Assembly (NCBI RefSeq): GCF_003097515.1
Contig: NZ_CP029188.1
Coordinates: 5,810,531-5,874,530 of the forward strand
DNA length: 64,000 nt
DNA from: Streptomyces tirandamycinicus
Lineage (GTDB): Bacteria > Actinomycetota > Actinomycetes > Streptomycetales > Streptomycetaceae
Reading direction: 5' to 3'
The notes under the pieces: generated by a model
Seen by the model: the letters and a program-made list of their open reading frames with translations, nothing else
What the model was told of the DNA's origin: nothing
Database searches by the model: none
Translations under genes and position numbers: made by a program
Part shown: piece by piece, positions 23,299 through 32,871 of the stretch
How the letters are laid out: each line of letters opens with the position of its first letter
Position numbering within the stretch: the stretch's first letter is position 1

Positions 23299-23878
23299 GA
23301 CCGCGGTGGACTGCCGGCAGGCAGGCGGCAGAGACGGACGGCGGCGGAAGGCGGGGCGCACACCCCCGCACACCGCACACCCGCGTACCGCGGCGGGCGG
23401 AGCGGGGTTCGGCGGCAGCGGACTCCCGCTCGTGGCGCGTCGGTGCCGCGTACGGTCACGGGACGAACCCGGATCGCAGCCGCGTCGTCCCGCCGTACGA
23501 CGGAGGCGCCGAACCGCCTTCGAGACCGCCCTCACCCAGGGCGTACGCTTCGAGCGCCGACTCTTCCGCGCCGTGTTCACCACCGCCCACCAGAACGACG
23601 CCCACCAGAACGACGCCGACCAAAGCGACGCCGACCAGAGCGACGCCGACCAGAGCGACGCCGACCAAAGCGACGCCGACCAGAGCGACGCCGACCACGA
23701 GGAAGACGATCAGAAGGAAGACGAGCGAGGGAAGGCACGACCGCGTGCACGGAGAAGCGGCCACCGAAGTCCACCCACCGCTGACCGAGTGCGTCGCGGC
23801 CGGGGCCCGCCGCCGCGGACGGCGCGGGCGGGTCCCGGCCGTCCGCATCCGGTCTCCCCGTCCAGAAGGCAACCCCGA
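23299..23878. other. gap with 15-bp repeats before cobF
   Basis: A 580-bp gap. From 23587 to 23697 a 15-bp unit (GACGCCGACCAGAGC and variants) is repeated about seven times. The frame is open into cobF and would read DADQS repeats, but no good start or conserved domain supports an N-terminal extension. Nothing resembling a cobalamin riboswitch is present. Confidence 0.6.
23587..23697. repeat. seven 15-bp tandem repeats
   Basis: Two units of CACCAGAACGACGCC are followed by about five of GACCAAAGCGACGCC/GACCAGAGCGACGCC. The divergence between units is only at a few fixed positions. Confidence 0.85.
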
Positions 23879-25102
23879 ATGAACACGGACCCCCGCCGCC
23901 GCCTCCTCGTCATCGGCATCGGCGCCGGCGACCCGGACCATCTGACGCTCGCCGCGGTGAAGGCCATCAGCCGCGCCGACGTCTTCTTCGTCCTCGGCAA
24001 GGGCCCGGAGAAGTCCGCGCTCACGGACCTGCGGCACCGCATGCTCGACGAGCACGCCCGCCCGCCCTACCGCGTCGTCGAGGCCGAGGACCCCTGGCGC
24101 GACCGGGCGCAGGAAGGCCGCAGCGGCTACGCGGCCGCGGTCCACGACTGGCGCAGCCGGCGTGCCGACCTCTACGAGCGCCTGATCCGGGACGAGTTGG
24201 AGCCGGGGCGGACCGGCGCGTTTCTGGTGTGGGGTGACCCGGCCCTGTACGACAGCACGTTGGGCATCCTGGCCGAGATCGAGGCACGGGGCACCGTCGC
24301 GTTCGACACCGAGGTCGTCCCGGGCGTCAGCAGCGTGTCCGCGCTGGCGGCACGGCACCGCATCACCCTGAACCAGGTCGGGCGCCCCGTCCGCATCACC
24401 CCGGCGCGCAGGCTCCGCGAGGAGGGCCTCGACGACGCCGACGTCGTCGTGATGCTGGACGCCGGGGAATCCTTCACCGAGGTCGCGGGCGACGGCGTGT
24501 GGATCTACTGGGGCGCCTATATCGGCACCCCCGACGAGATCCTGGTCTCCGGCCCGCTGCCGGACGTCGCCGACCGCATCAGCCGGCTGCGCGCCGAGGC
24601 ACGTGCCCGCCACGGCTGGATCATGGACACATACCTGCTGCGCACCGCCGACGGTCCGGTTGCCGACGGCGCCGCCGGTGCCGACGGCGTGGCCGGACGG
24701 GCGCCGTCGGCGCAGGACCCCGCCGGGACGCCTTCCCGGCCCGCCCCGGCCGGGGAGACGGGGGACCCGGGGGACGCGGAGGCGGTTCCCGTCCTCCGGG
24801 TCGCCGATACCGCCGCGGCGGTCTCCTGGTACGGGCGCCTCGGGTTCGTCAAGCGGTGGGAGCACCGGTTCGAGCCGGGACTCCCGGCCTTCACGGAGAT
24901 CGCGAGGGGTTCCGTGAAGCTGTTCCTGTCCGAGCACACGGGCGACGCCCGCCCCGACACGCTGGTGTATCTGCGGGTGGGTGACGTCGACGCCGTCGCA
25001 CGCGAGTTCGGGGTACCGGTGACCACCGCCCCCTGGGCGCGCGAGGTGGAGCTCCACGACCCCGACGGCAACCGGCTGCGGGTGGGCACACCGCTGGAGT
25101 GA
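23879..25102 (+). CDS. cobF: CobF-VOC fusion, precorrin-6A synthase-like
   Basis: A 407-aa two-domain protein. Residues 1-255 are a tetrapyrrole methyltransferase of the CobF type: VIGIGAGDPDHLTLAAVKAI, YRVVEAEDPWRD, FLVWGDPALYDSTLGILAEI, VVPGVSSVSALAARH and the end HGWIMDTYLLR. CobF methylates C1 of precorrin-5 and removes acetate in aerobic cobalamin synthesis. After a Gly/Pro linker, residues 302-407 form a VOC (glyoxalase/bleomycin-resistance) domain: VLRVADTAAAVSWYGRLGF and LHDPDGNRLRV. CobF is usually about 250 aa, so the fusion is unusual. No other cob gene is nearby. Start ATG 23879; its ribosome binding site is weak. Confidence 0.85.
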   Translation: MNTDPRRRLLVIGIGAGDPDHLTLAAVKAISRADVFFVLGKGPEKSALTDLRHRMLDEHARPPYRVVEAEDPWRDRAQEGRSGYAAAVHDWRSRRADLYERLIRDELEPGRTGAFLVWGDPALYDSTLGILAEIEARGTVAFDTEVVPGVSSVSALAARHRITLNQVGRPVRITPARRLREEGLDDADVVVMLDAGESFTEVAGDGVWIYWGAYIGTPDEILVSGPLPDVADRISRLRAEARARHGWIMDTYLLRTADGPVADGAAGADGVAGRAPSAQDPAGTPSRPAPAGETGDPGDAEAVPVLRVADTAAAVSWYGRLGFVKRWEHRFEPGLPAFTEIARGSVKLFLSEHTGDARPDTLVYLRVGDVDAVAREFGVPVTTAPWAREVELHDPDGNRLRVGTPLE

Positions 25103-25449
25103 GGCGCCCCGGGCGCGGTTGTGGTGATCTCGTCGGCGATGCCCCGCGTGGTGATCCACTCGGTGGAGGCCGCGGTGTGGTGCCGCGTCGTCGGCAGGGT
25201 GGGACCGAAGGTGCCCAGCGGCAGCAGCCAGGCCAGTCCGTTGCCGAACAACCGTGCGCTGATGCCGGCCAGGCCCAGATGGCCGGCCGCGTTGTGAACG
25301 GCGGCGGCCACGTCGGCGGGCAGTCCGAAGAGGACCGGCAGTGCGGAGAGGGCGGCCGCCATCAGCGCGAGCGGCCCGCGGGAGCCGATACGGCCGGGAG
25401 AGGCGCTGGTGGTGCGGTGCCCGCAGCCCCTCCCGGCCGGCGTGAACAC
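25103..25449 (-). pseudogene. open, hydrophobic frame after metE, possibly broken
   Basis: A GTG at 25449 overlaps the metE stop (TAGTG), and the frame reads MFTPAGRGCGHRTTSASPGR. A hydrophobic segment follows (LALMAAALSALPVLFGLPAD, then NAAGHLGLAGISARLFGNGL), ending near GIADEITTT. Codon use and hydrophobicity look genic up to about 25105. After that no stop occurs, and the frame runs antisense through cobF to 24517. Either the true end was lost by frameshift, or the fusion with the cobF region is a rearrangement scar. I do not recognise the family. Confidence 0.35.
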
Positions 25450-27767
25450 TAGGGCGCGCCGAGTTCCGCGCGTACTGTGCGGGCCGCCGCGACCATGTTC
25501 TCCAGCGACGCGCGCGTCTCCGGCCAGCCGCGGGTCTTCAGCCCGCAGTCCGGGTTGACCCACAGCCGTTCGGCCGGGATGGCCTCCAGCCCCCTGCGCA
25601 GCAGTCCGGCGGCCTCGTCAGGGCCCGGCACCCGGGGGGAGTGGATGTCGTACACGCCCGGGCCCGCCTCGCGCGGGTAGCCGTGGGCGGCCAGTTCCCG
25701 GGCGACCTGCATATGGGAGCGGGCGGCTTCCAGGCTGATGACGTCGGCGTCGAGGTCGTCGATGGCCTGGACGATGTCGCCGAACTCCGCGTAGCACATA
25801 TGCGTGTGGATCTGCGTGTCCGGGCGTACCCCGCTCGTGGTGAGCCGGAACGCCTCCGTCGCCCAGTCCAGGTAGGCGGGACGGTCCGCCGCGCGCAGCG
25901 GCAGGGTCTCGCGCAGTGCCGGCTCGTCGACCTGGATCACCGAGGTCCCGGCCGCTTCGAGGTCGTCCACCTCGTCGCGGAGGGCGAGGGCGACCTGCCG
26001 GGCGGTGTCGGCGAGGGACTGGTCGTCGCGGACGAAGGACCAGGCGAGCATGGTGACCGGGCCCGTGAGCATGCCCTTGACCGGGCGGGTCGTGAGGGAC
26101 TGGGCGTACGTCGTCCAGCGCACCGTCATCGGCTCGGGGCGGGAGATGTCGCCGGCGAGGATCGGCGGCCGGACGTAGCGTGTGCCGTACGACTGCACCC
26201 AGCCGTGCTGGGTGGCCAGGTAGCCGGTGAGCTGCTCGGCGAAGTACTGGACCATGTCGTTGCGTTCGGCCTCGCCGTGCACCAGTACGTCGATGCCGGT
26301 CTTCTCCTGGAAGGAGACGACCTCCTGGATCTCGGCCCTGATGCGCTCCTCGTAGCCCGCGGTGCCGATGCGGCCGGCCCGGAGGTCGGCGCGGGCGGTG
26401 CGCAGCTCGTCGGTCTGGGGGAACGAGCCGATGGTGGTGGTCGGCAGCAGGGGCAGGCCGAGGTGGGCGCGCTGGGCCTCGGCGCGCCGGGCGTACGGCT
26501 GGGAGCGGCGGGCGTCTGAGTCGGTGATCGCCGCGCTCCGGGCCCGTACCGCCGGGTCGTGGGTGATCGGGGAGCCGGCCCGGGAGGCCAGGTCGGCCCG
26601 GTTGGCGGCCAGCTCGGCGGTGATCGCGCCGGTGCCCTCGGAGAGGCCCCTGGCGAGGGTGACGATCTCGTCCGTCTTCTGCCCGGCGAAGGCCAGCCAG
26701 CGCAGGATCTGCGCGTCGATGTCCCGCTCGGCCGCCGCGTCGAGGGGCACATGGAGGAGGGAGCAGGAGGCGGCGACGTCGACCCGGCCGGCGAGCCCGA
26801 GCAGGGTGCCCAGCGTGGCCAGGGACTTCTCCAGGTCGTTCACCCAGATGTTGCGGCCGTTGACCACCCCGGCGACCAGGCGCCTGCCGGGCAGGCCCCC
26901 GGCGGCCGCGAGTGCTTCGAGGTTGGCGGCGGCGGCCTCGGTGAAGTCGAGGGCGAGCCCGTCGACGGGGGCCTTGGCGAGCACCGGCAGGGCGTCGCCG
27001 AGCCGGTCGAAGTAGGAGGCGACGAGCAGCTTCGGCCGGTCGCGGAGCCCGCCGAGGTACGCGTAGGCGCGGGCGGCCGCGTCGAGTTCGGCTGGGGTGC
27101 GGTCCTGCACCAGGGCCGGTTCGTCGAGCTGCACCCACTCGGCTCCCGCCGCCCTCAGGTCGGCCAGAATCTCCCCGTACACGGGCAGCAGGCGGTCCAG
27201 CAGGGTGAGCGGGTCGAAGCCGGCGGCCACGCCCGGGGCGGGCTTGGCCAGGAGCAGGTAGGTGACCGGGCCGACCAGGACGGGCCGGGCGCTGAGGCCG
27301 AGCGCGAGCGCCTCACCCAGCTCGCCGACCTGCTTGCCGGAGTCTGCCGCGAACATGGTGTCCGGTCCCAGCTCGGGCACCAGGTAGTGGTAGTTGGTGT
27401 CGAACCACTTCGTCATCTCCAGCGGCGCCACGTCCCGGGTGCCCCGCGCCATGGCGAAGTAGCCGTCGAGGGCGTCGGCGTCGACGGCCGCCCGGTGGCG
27501 GGCGGGGATCGCGCCGACCATGACCGTGGTGTCGAGGACGTGGTCGTAGTACGAGAAGTCCCCGGTGGGCACCTCGTGCACGCCGGCGTCGGCGAGCAGC
27601 CGCCAGTTCGCACGGCGCAGGCCGGCGGCCGTGGTCCGAAGGGCGCCGGCGGTGACGCGGCCCTTCCAGTACCCCTCGATCGCCTTCTTCAGCTCCCGGT
27701 TCGGGCCCTGACGGGGGTAGCCGAACACGGTGGCCCGTGCTGCCGCGGCTGCGGACTTGTCGGTCAC
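25449..27767 (-). CDS. metE: cobalamin-independent methionine synthase
   Basis: A 772-aa enzyme that transfers a methyl group from 5-methyltetrahydropteroyl-triglutamate to homocysteine. The N-terminal half starts TVFGYPRQGPNRELKKAIEG. The catalytic C-terminal half has TTTIGSFPQTDELR, the zinc ligands in IHTHMCYAEF (His, Cys), a conserved Glu, and the second Cys in NPDCGLKTRGW. GTG 27767 has AAGGAGA at good spacing. A cobalamin riboswitch lies upstream, so the enzyme should be made only when B12 is scarce and MetH cannot work. Confidence 0.97.
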   Translation of the reverse strand: MTDKSAAAAARATVFGYPRQGPNRELKKAIEGYWKGRVTAGALRTTAAGLRRANWRLLADAGVHEVPTGDFSYYDHVLDTTVMVGAIPARHRAAVDADALDGYFAMARGTRDVAPLEMTKWFDTNYHYLVPELGPDTMFAADSGKQVGELGEALALGLSARPVLVGPVTYLLLAKPAPGVAAGFDPLTLLDRLLPVYGEILADLRAAGAEWVQLDEPALVQDRTPAELDAAARAYAYLGGLRDRPKLLVASYFDRLGDALPVLAKAPVDGLALDFTEAAAANLEALAAAGGLPGRRLVAGVVNGRNIWVNDLEKSLATLGTLLGLAGRVDVAASCSLLHVPLDAAAERDIDAQILRWLAFAGQKTDEIVTLARGLSEGTGAITAELAANRADLASRAGSPITHDPAVRARSAAITDSDARRSQPYARRAEAQRAHLGLPLLPTTTIGSFPQTDELRTARADLRAGRIGTAGYEERIRAEIQEVVSFQEKTGIDVLVHGEAERNDMVQYFAEQLTGYLATQHGWVQSYGTRYVRPPILAGDISRPEPMTVRWTTYAQSLTTRPVKGMLTGPVTMLAWSFVRDDQSLADTARQVALALRDEVDDLEAAGTSVIQVDEPALRETLPLRAADRPAYLDWATEAFRLTTSGVRPDTQIHTHMCYAEFGDIVQAIDDLDADVISLEAARSHMQVARELAAHGYPREAGPGVYDIHSPRVPGPDEAAGLLRRGLEAIPAERLWVNPDCGLKTRGWPETRASLENMVAAARTVRAELGAP

Positions 27768-27969
27768 GGAGATCTCCTTCGCGAGATGATTCCCTGAGGT
27801 CCCGGAGAAGGGGACGAGCGCGCGAAGGTGGCGGACCGGGCGGAGCGGCCCCGCGTGGCGGGCGCGGTCGTCCGTCTGGTCTGAACTCCCCCGGACCACG
27901 TCCGAGGGCGCCGCCGACCCGCCCTCGAGGTCACCGGGATGTCCGCGCACGGTGGTCCGCGCACGGGCA

Positions 27970-28180
27970 ACGGGCAGGTCTTCGGACTCACGGGCACGCC
28001 ACTCCACGAAGGAGGGCACCTACTGGCCGTCGCTTCCCGGACCCGGGCGGGTCCAGTGCGTGTGACGGCGGTCGTTCCCGCTCACCGCTGCGGGGCAGTC
28101 CCGGATTCCCACCGGGTTCCCTCTTACGACGCAGCCCGCCTGGCGGGCGGGGCGAACCAGCTGCACGGGCCAGCCTACGG
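27970..28180 (-). ncRNA. cobalamin riboswitch in metE leader
   Basis: Read on the minus strand, the leader contains the classic AdoCbl-riboswitch landmarks in order. AAGAGGGAACCCGGTG, then GAATCCGGGACTGCCCCGCA, GAAGCGACGGCCAGTAGG and finally GAGTCCGAAGACCTGCC appear. It ends about 200 nt before the metE start. Such switches turn expression off when cobalamin is bound. The edges are approximate because the closing P1 stem was not folded. Confidence 0.93.
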
Positions 28181-28274
28181 CGCGCACCGGCCCCGCGGAC
28201 AGCACCGTCCGTCCTTCGGATGGTGAGGTCGGTGGTGAGGCGGGACGCGGTCCGCGGTGCTCGGAGCGGCCGAA

Positions 28275-28305
28275 GGGCGGGGAGCGCGCATCGCGCTCCC
28301 CGCCC
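28275..28305 (-). terminator. terminator after hydroxybutyryl-CoA dehydrogenase
   Basis: A perfect 14-bp stem (arms 28275-28288 and 28292-28305) with loop CAT, about 120 bp downstream of the dehydrogenase stop on the minus strand. Confidence 0.85.
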
Positions 28306-28422
28306 CCTCCCCTGTTGCTCCCCCCGGCTCCCTCGTCCGGTGGGGTGGGGCCCGGGCCCCTCAGCCCGGGCCGACCGGGCTCCTCGGCCCGGTGGTTCGG
28401 TTCCCGCCGCCGTCGCGGCCCC

Positions 28423-29292
28423 TCAGCCGCGGTCGTACGTGTGGAATCCGCGGCCGGTCTTCCGGCCCAGCAGCCCGGCCTCGACCATCCGCTGCAGCAG
28501 CGGCGGCGGGGCGTACAGCGGCTCCTTGAACTCGTCGTACAGGGACTCCGCGATGGAGGCCACGGTGTCCAGGCCGATCAGGTCCGCGAGCTTCAGCGGG
28601 CCCATGGGGTGGGCGCAGCCCAGTTCCATGCCGGCGTCGATGCCGGCGGCGGAGGCGAATCCCGACTCCGCCATCCGGATCGCGGACAGGAGGTACGGCA
28701 CGAGCAGGGCGTTGACCACGAAGCCGGCCCGGTCCTGCGACCGGATCACGGTCTTGCCCAGCAGGCGCGCGGCGAAGTCCTCGACCGCCGCGGCGGTTTC
28801 CGCCGACGTGTGCAGCGAGGTGACGACCTCCACCAGCGGCAGCACGGGCACCGGGTTGAAGAAGTGCAGTCCCACCACCCGGTCGGCGCGGCCGGTGGCC
28901 ATACCGAGGCGCATCACGGGCAGGGAGGAGGTGTTGCTGGCGAGGATCGCCTCCGGGTCTTCGACGATCTTGTCGAGGGCGGCGAAGACCCCGGTCTTGG
29001 CGTCGGGGTTCTCCACGACGGCCTCGACGACCAGCTGCCGGTCGGCCAGGTCCTCGAGGTTCCCGGTGAAGACCAGCCTGGACAGGGCGTCCCGCGCCGT
29101 GTCCCGCTCCAGCTTCCCGCGCCCGACCGCCCGGTCCAGGGAGGCGACGACCCGCTCCCGTGCGGCGCAGGCGGCCACGGAGTCCACCTCGCACACCACG
29201 GTGTCCAGTCCGGACCGCGCGCAGACCTCGGCGATACCTGCCCCCATCTGGCCGCCGCCGACGACGCCGACGCGCCGGATGCCCGCGCTCAT
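28423..29292 (-). CDS. 3-hydroxybutyryl-CoA dehydrogenase
   Basis: A 289-aa NAD(P)-dependent dehydrogenase. The Rossmann motif is VGVVGGGQMGAGIAEVCARS. The catalytic region has LASNTSSLPV, HFFNPVPVLPLVEVV (active His) and the C-terminal domain GFVVNALLVPYLLSAIRMAE. It interconverts acetoacetyl-CoA and 3-hydroxybutyryl-CoA. Its ATG overlaps the malate synthase stop (ATGA), so it is the last gene of that operon. The pairing suggests linked use of C2/C4 acyl-CoA units, as in acetate or butyrate growth or polyketide precursor supply. Confidence 0.93.
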   Translation of the reverse strand: MSAGIRRVGVVGGGQMGAGIAEVCARSGLDTVVCEVDSVAACAARERVVASLDRAVGRGKLERDTARDALSRLVFTGNLEDLADRQLVVEAVVENPDAKTGVFAALDKIVEDPEAILASNTSSLPVMRLGMATGRADRVVGLHFFNPVPVLPLVEVVTSLHTSAETAAAVEDFAARLLGKTVIRSQDRAGFVVNALLVPYLLSAIRMAESGFASAAGIDAGMELGCAHPMGPLKLADLIGLDTVASIAESLYDEFKEPLYAPPPLLQRMVEAGLLGRKTGRGFHTYDRG

Positions 29293-30887
29293 GATCCGGC
29301 CCCCGCGCGCTGGACGAGGTGACGGGAGTAGGCGTCCGGGGTGAAGAACAGCGGCAGTTCGGCGGCCAGGGCGGTGCGTTCGAAGAGGGCGCGGACCTCG
29401 TCGACGGCCGCCCAGGGGAACTCGGCCGCCAGCGCGTCGAGTTCGTTGTCGAGGAGGCGCAGCACGGTCTCGCGGTCGACGACGCGGTGCCGCAGCCACT
29501 GCCAGATCTGCACCCGGGCGATCTCGGCGGTGGCGGCGTCCTCCATGAGCCCGTGCAGCGCGACCGCGCCCTGCCCGCGGAGCCAGGCGTCGAAGTAGCG
29601 CAGGGCGACGGCGATGTTGGAGCGGATTCCCTCGGCCGTGGGCGGACCGCCGGCACGGCGCACGGACAGCAGGTCGGCGACGGTGACCTCGACGTCGTCC
29701 CGGGTCCGGTCGAGCTGGTGCGGGCGGTCCCCGAGGACGCCGTCGAACACCTCGCGGCACAGCGGGACGAGGCCGGGGTGGGCGACCCAGGACCCGTCGA
29801 AGCCGTCCTCCGCCTCCCGTTCCTTGTCGAGTCTGACCGTGGCGAGAGCCGCCTCGTGGGCTTCCGGTTGCCCGGCGGGGACCTGGGCGGCCATGCCCCC
29901 GATGGCGTGCGCGCCGCGCCGGTGGCAGGTGCGGACGAGCAGCTCGGTGTAGGCGCGCATGAACGGCGCCGTCATGGTGACCTTCGCCCGGTCGGGGAGC
30001 AGGAAGTCGGTGCGGTGGCCGAAGGTCTTGATGAGGCTGAAGAGGTAGTCCCAGCGGCCGGCGTTGAGACCCGAGCTGTGCTCCCGGAGCTCGTAGAGGA
30101 TCTCCTCCATCTCCACGGCGGCGGTGATGGTCTCGATGAGGACCGTGGCCCGGATCGTGCCCCGGGGGATGCCGAGGAGTTCCTGGGCGAGGACGAAGAC
30201 GTCGTTCCACAGCCGGGCCTCGTACCGGTTCTCCAGCTTCGGCAGGTAGAAGTACGGGCCGAGGCCGGCGTCGATCTGGCGCCGCGCGCAGTGGAAGAAG
30301 TACAGGCCGAAGTCGACGAGCGAGGCGGGCACGGGGCGCCCTTCGTGCTCGAGGTGGTCCTCGGTGAGGTGCCAGCCGCGCGGGCGGACGACGACGGTGG
30401 TGATCCGGCCGTCGCCGCGGAGCCGGTACTCCCTGCCCTCCGGGGTGGTGAAGTCGATGCGGCGCTCGACGGCGTCGAGCAGGGTGAGCTGGCCGCCGAC
30501 GATGTTGTTCCAGGTGGGGGCGGTGGCGTCCTCGAAGTCCGCCATCCAGACCTGGGCGCCGGAGTTGAGGGCGTTGACGGCCATCCGCCGGTCGGGCGGT
30601 CCGGTGATCTCGACGCGGCGGTCGGTCAGGCCGGGCGCGGGTGGGGCGACACGCCACGACGGGTCGGCCCGGACGGCGGAGGTGACCAGGGGGAACTCGA
30701 GGGGGGAACCGGCGGACAGGCGTATGGCCTGGCGGCGGCGCTCCTTCAGCAGTTCCCGCCGGCGCTCGCCGAAGGCGTCAGCCAGGCGCCCGATGAAGTC
30801 CAGGGCGGCGGGGGTGAGGATCTCGTCGTGACGGGGGCCCGGCGCGGCGAGGACGCGGACCTGGCGGGGCGGAGCGCTGGTGGGCAT
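29289..30887 (-). CDS. aceB: malate synthase (A-type)
   Basis: A 532-aa enzyme that condenses glyoxylate with acetyl-CoA to malate. Family landmarks are MADFEDATAPTWNNIVGGQL, VLIETITAAVEMEEILYELR (catalytic Glu), GRWDYLFSLIKTF, DGSWVAHPGL and ARVQIWQWLRH near the C-terminus. Length is that of the A isoform. ATG 30887 follows CCAGGAG. It is downstream of isocitrate lyase on the same strand but separated by about 300 bp with a hairpin, and it is coupled to the dehydrogenase gene. Confidence 0.96.
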   Translation of the reverse strand: MPTSAPPRQVRVLAAPGPRHDEILTPAALDFIGRLADAFGERRRELLKERRRQAIRLSAGSPLEFPLVTSAVRADPSWRVAPPAPGLTDRRVEITGPPDRRMAVNALNSGAQVWMADFEDATAPTWNNIVGGQLTLLDAVERRIDFTTPEGREYRLRGDGRITTVVVRPRGWHLTEDHLEHEGRPVPASLVDFGLYFFHCARRQIDAGLGPYFYLPKLENRYEARLWNDVFVLAQELLGIPRGTIRATVLIETITAAVEMEEILYELREHSSGLNAGRWDYLFSLIKTFGHRTDFLLPDRAKVTMTAPFMRAYTELLVRTCHRRGAHAIGGMAAQVPAGQPEAHEAALATVRLDKEREAEDGFDGSWVAHPGLVPLCREVFDGVLGDRPHQLDRTRDDVEVTVADLLSVRRAGGPPTAEGIRSNIAVALRYFDAWLRGQGAVALHGLMEDAATAEIARVQIWQWLRHRVVDRETVLRLLDNELDALAAEFPWAAVDEVRALFERTALAAELPLFFTPDAYSRHLVQRAGAGS

Positions 30888-31189
30888 CGGTTCTCCTGGA
30901 GCGGACGGCGGGCGGGGCAGAACAGGGCAGGGCAGTGCGGGGCAGTGCGGGGCAGGCCGGGGTGCCTGGCGGCGGGCGGCGGGCGGCGGCGGGGAGGGGA
31001 GCGGGGGCGGACGGAGACGGTCGTCCGGCCCCCGCTCGGCCGGTGGTCCGGACCGGATGGGCCGGACCACCGGTGCGGGTCGGCGGGCCGGGCCGCGGGG
31101 CGGTGTGCCGGTGCGGCTCAGGGTTCGGGCCGCGGGGCGGTCTGCCCGTGCGGGTCGGCGGACCGGGCCGCGGGGCCGGACGTCGCGGC
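30888..31189. other. aceA-aceB intergenic region with repeats
   Basis: About 300 bp without a gene. It has CGGGGCAG repeats near 30930-30960, and a GGTCGGCGG/GGCCGCGGGGC motif is repeated near 31078-31180. A hairpin described separately lies between. It probably carries a second promoter for aceB. Confidence 0.5.
31040..31073 (-). terminator. hairpin between aceA and aceB
   Basis: A 12-bp perfect stem CCGGTGGTCCGG (31040-31051 with 31062-31073) and a 10-nt loop. It could terminate or attenuate the aceA transcript before aceB. Confidence 0.6.
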
Positions 31190-32473
<1,284 letters not shown>

Positions 32474-32763
32474 GGCCTTCACCGTCTCCCTCGGTAGTCC
32501 GAACTGCCAATCCCGCCATTGGGCGATGTCCGCTCGATGCGGGATGGCACTCTGTGTCTCATCTGTGTCTTGGTTGTGGTAGCGACCCGCCGGGCCGGCG
32601 CTGGGTGGAGCTGAGCAATGCTGCCGGTCAGTAGGGCGACTCTGCCGGGATCTCCGACGTCAGGGCATGAATCGCGCCCGGTGATCGCGCCCTCTGCCAC
32701 AGGACCGGCGGGCCGCTCTCTGAACTGTGGCACTGGCACTGGGTGCCATCAAGCGAGGATCCA

Positions 32764-32810
32764 TGCCAACTTCTGCCAATCTTCCCGACGGCTTTTGCCA
32801 ACTTTGCCAA
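32764..32810. promoter_or_regulatory. TTTGCCAA repeats, candidate RamB operators
   Basis: TGCCAACTTCTGCCAATCTT (32764-32783) and TTTGCCAACTTTGCCAA (32794-32810) carry four TTGCCAA-like repeats between aceA and the RamB-like gene. The spacing is about one helical turn within each pair. They resemble the TTTGCAAA core known for corynebacterial RamB. Another copy, CTGCCAATC, lies near 32507. Binding is inferred. Confidence 0.6.
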
Positions 32811-32871
32811 GGTGGAGACGGCTGCTGCTTCGCGTACGCTGACCCCGACCCGGACCACCAGGGAGTGAACG

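Noticed and set aside
23306..23878. N-terminal extension of CobF through the DADQS repeats
   Set aside because: The frame is open, but the CobF family starts at the VIGIGAGDPD segment just after ATG 23879. The extension has no domain and no convincing start.
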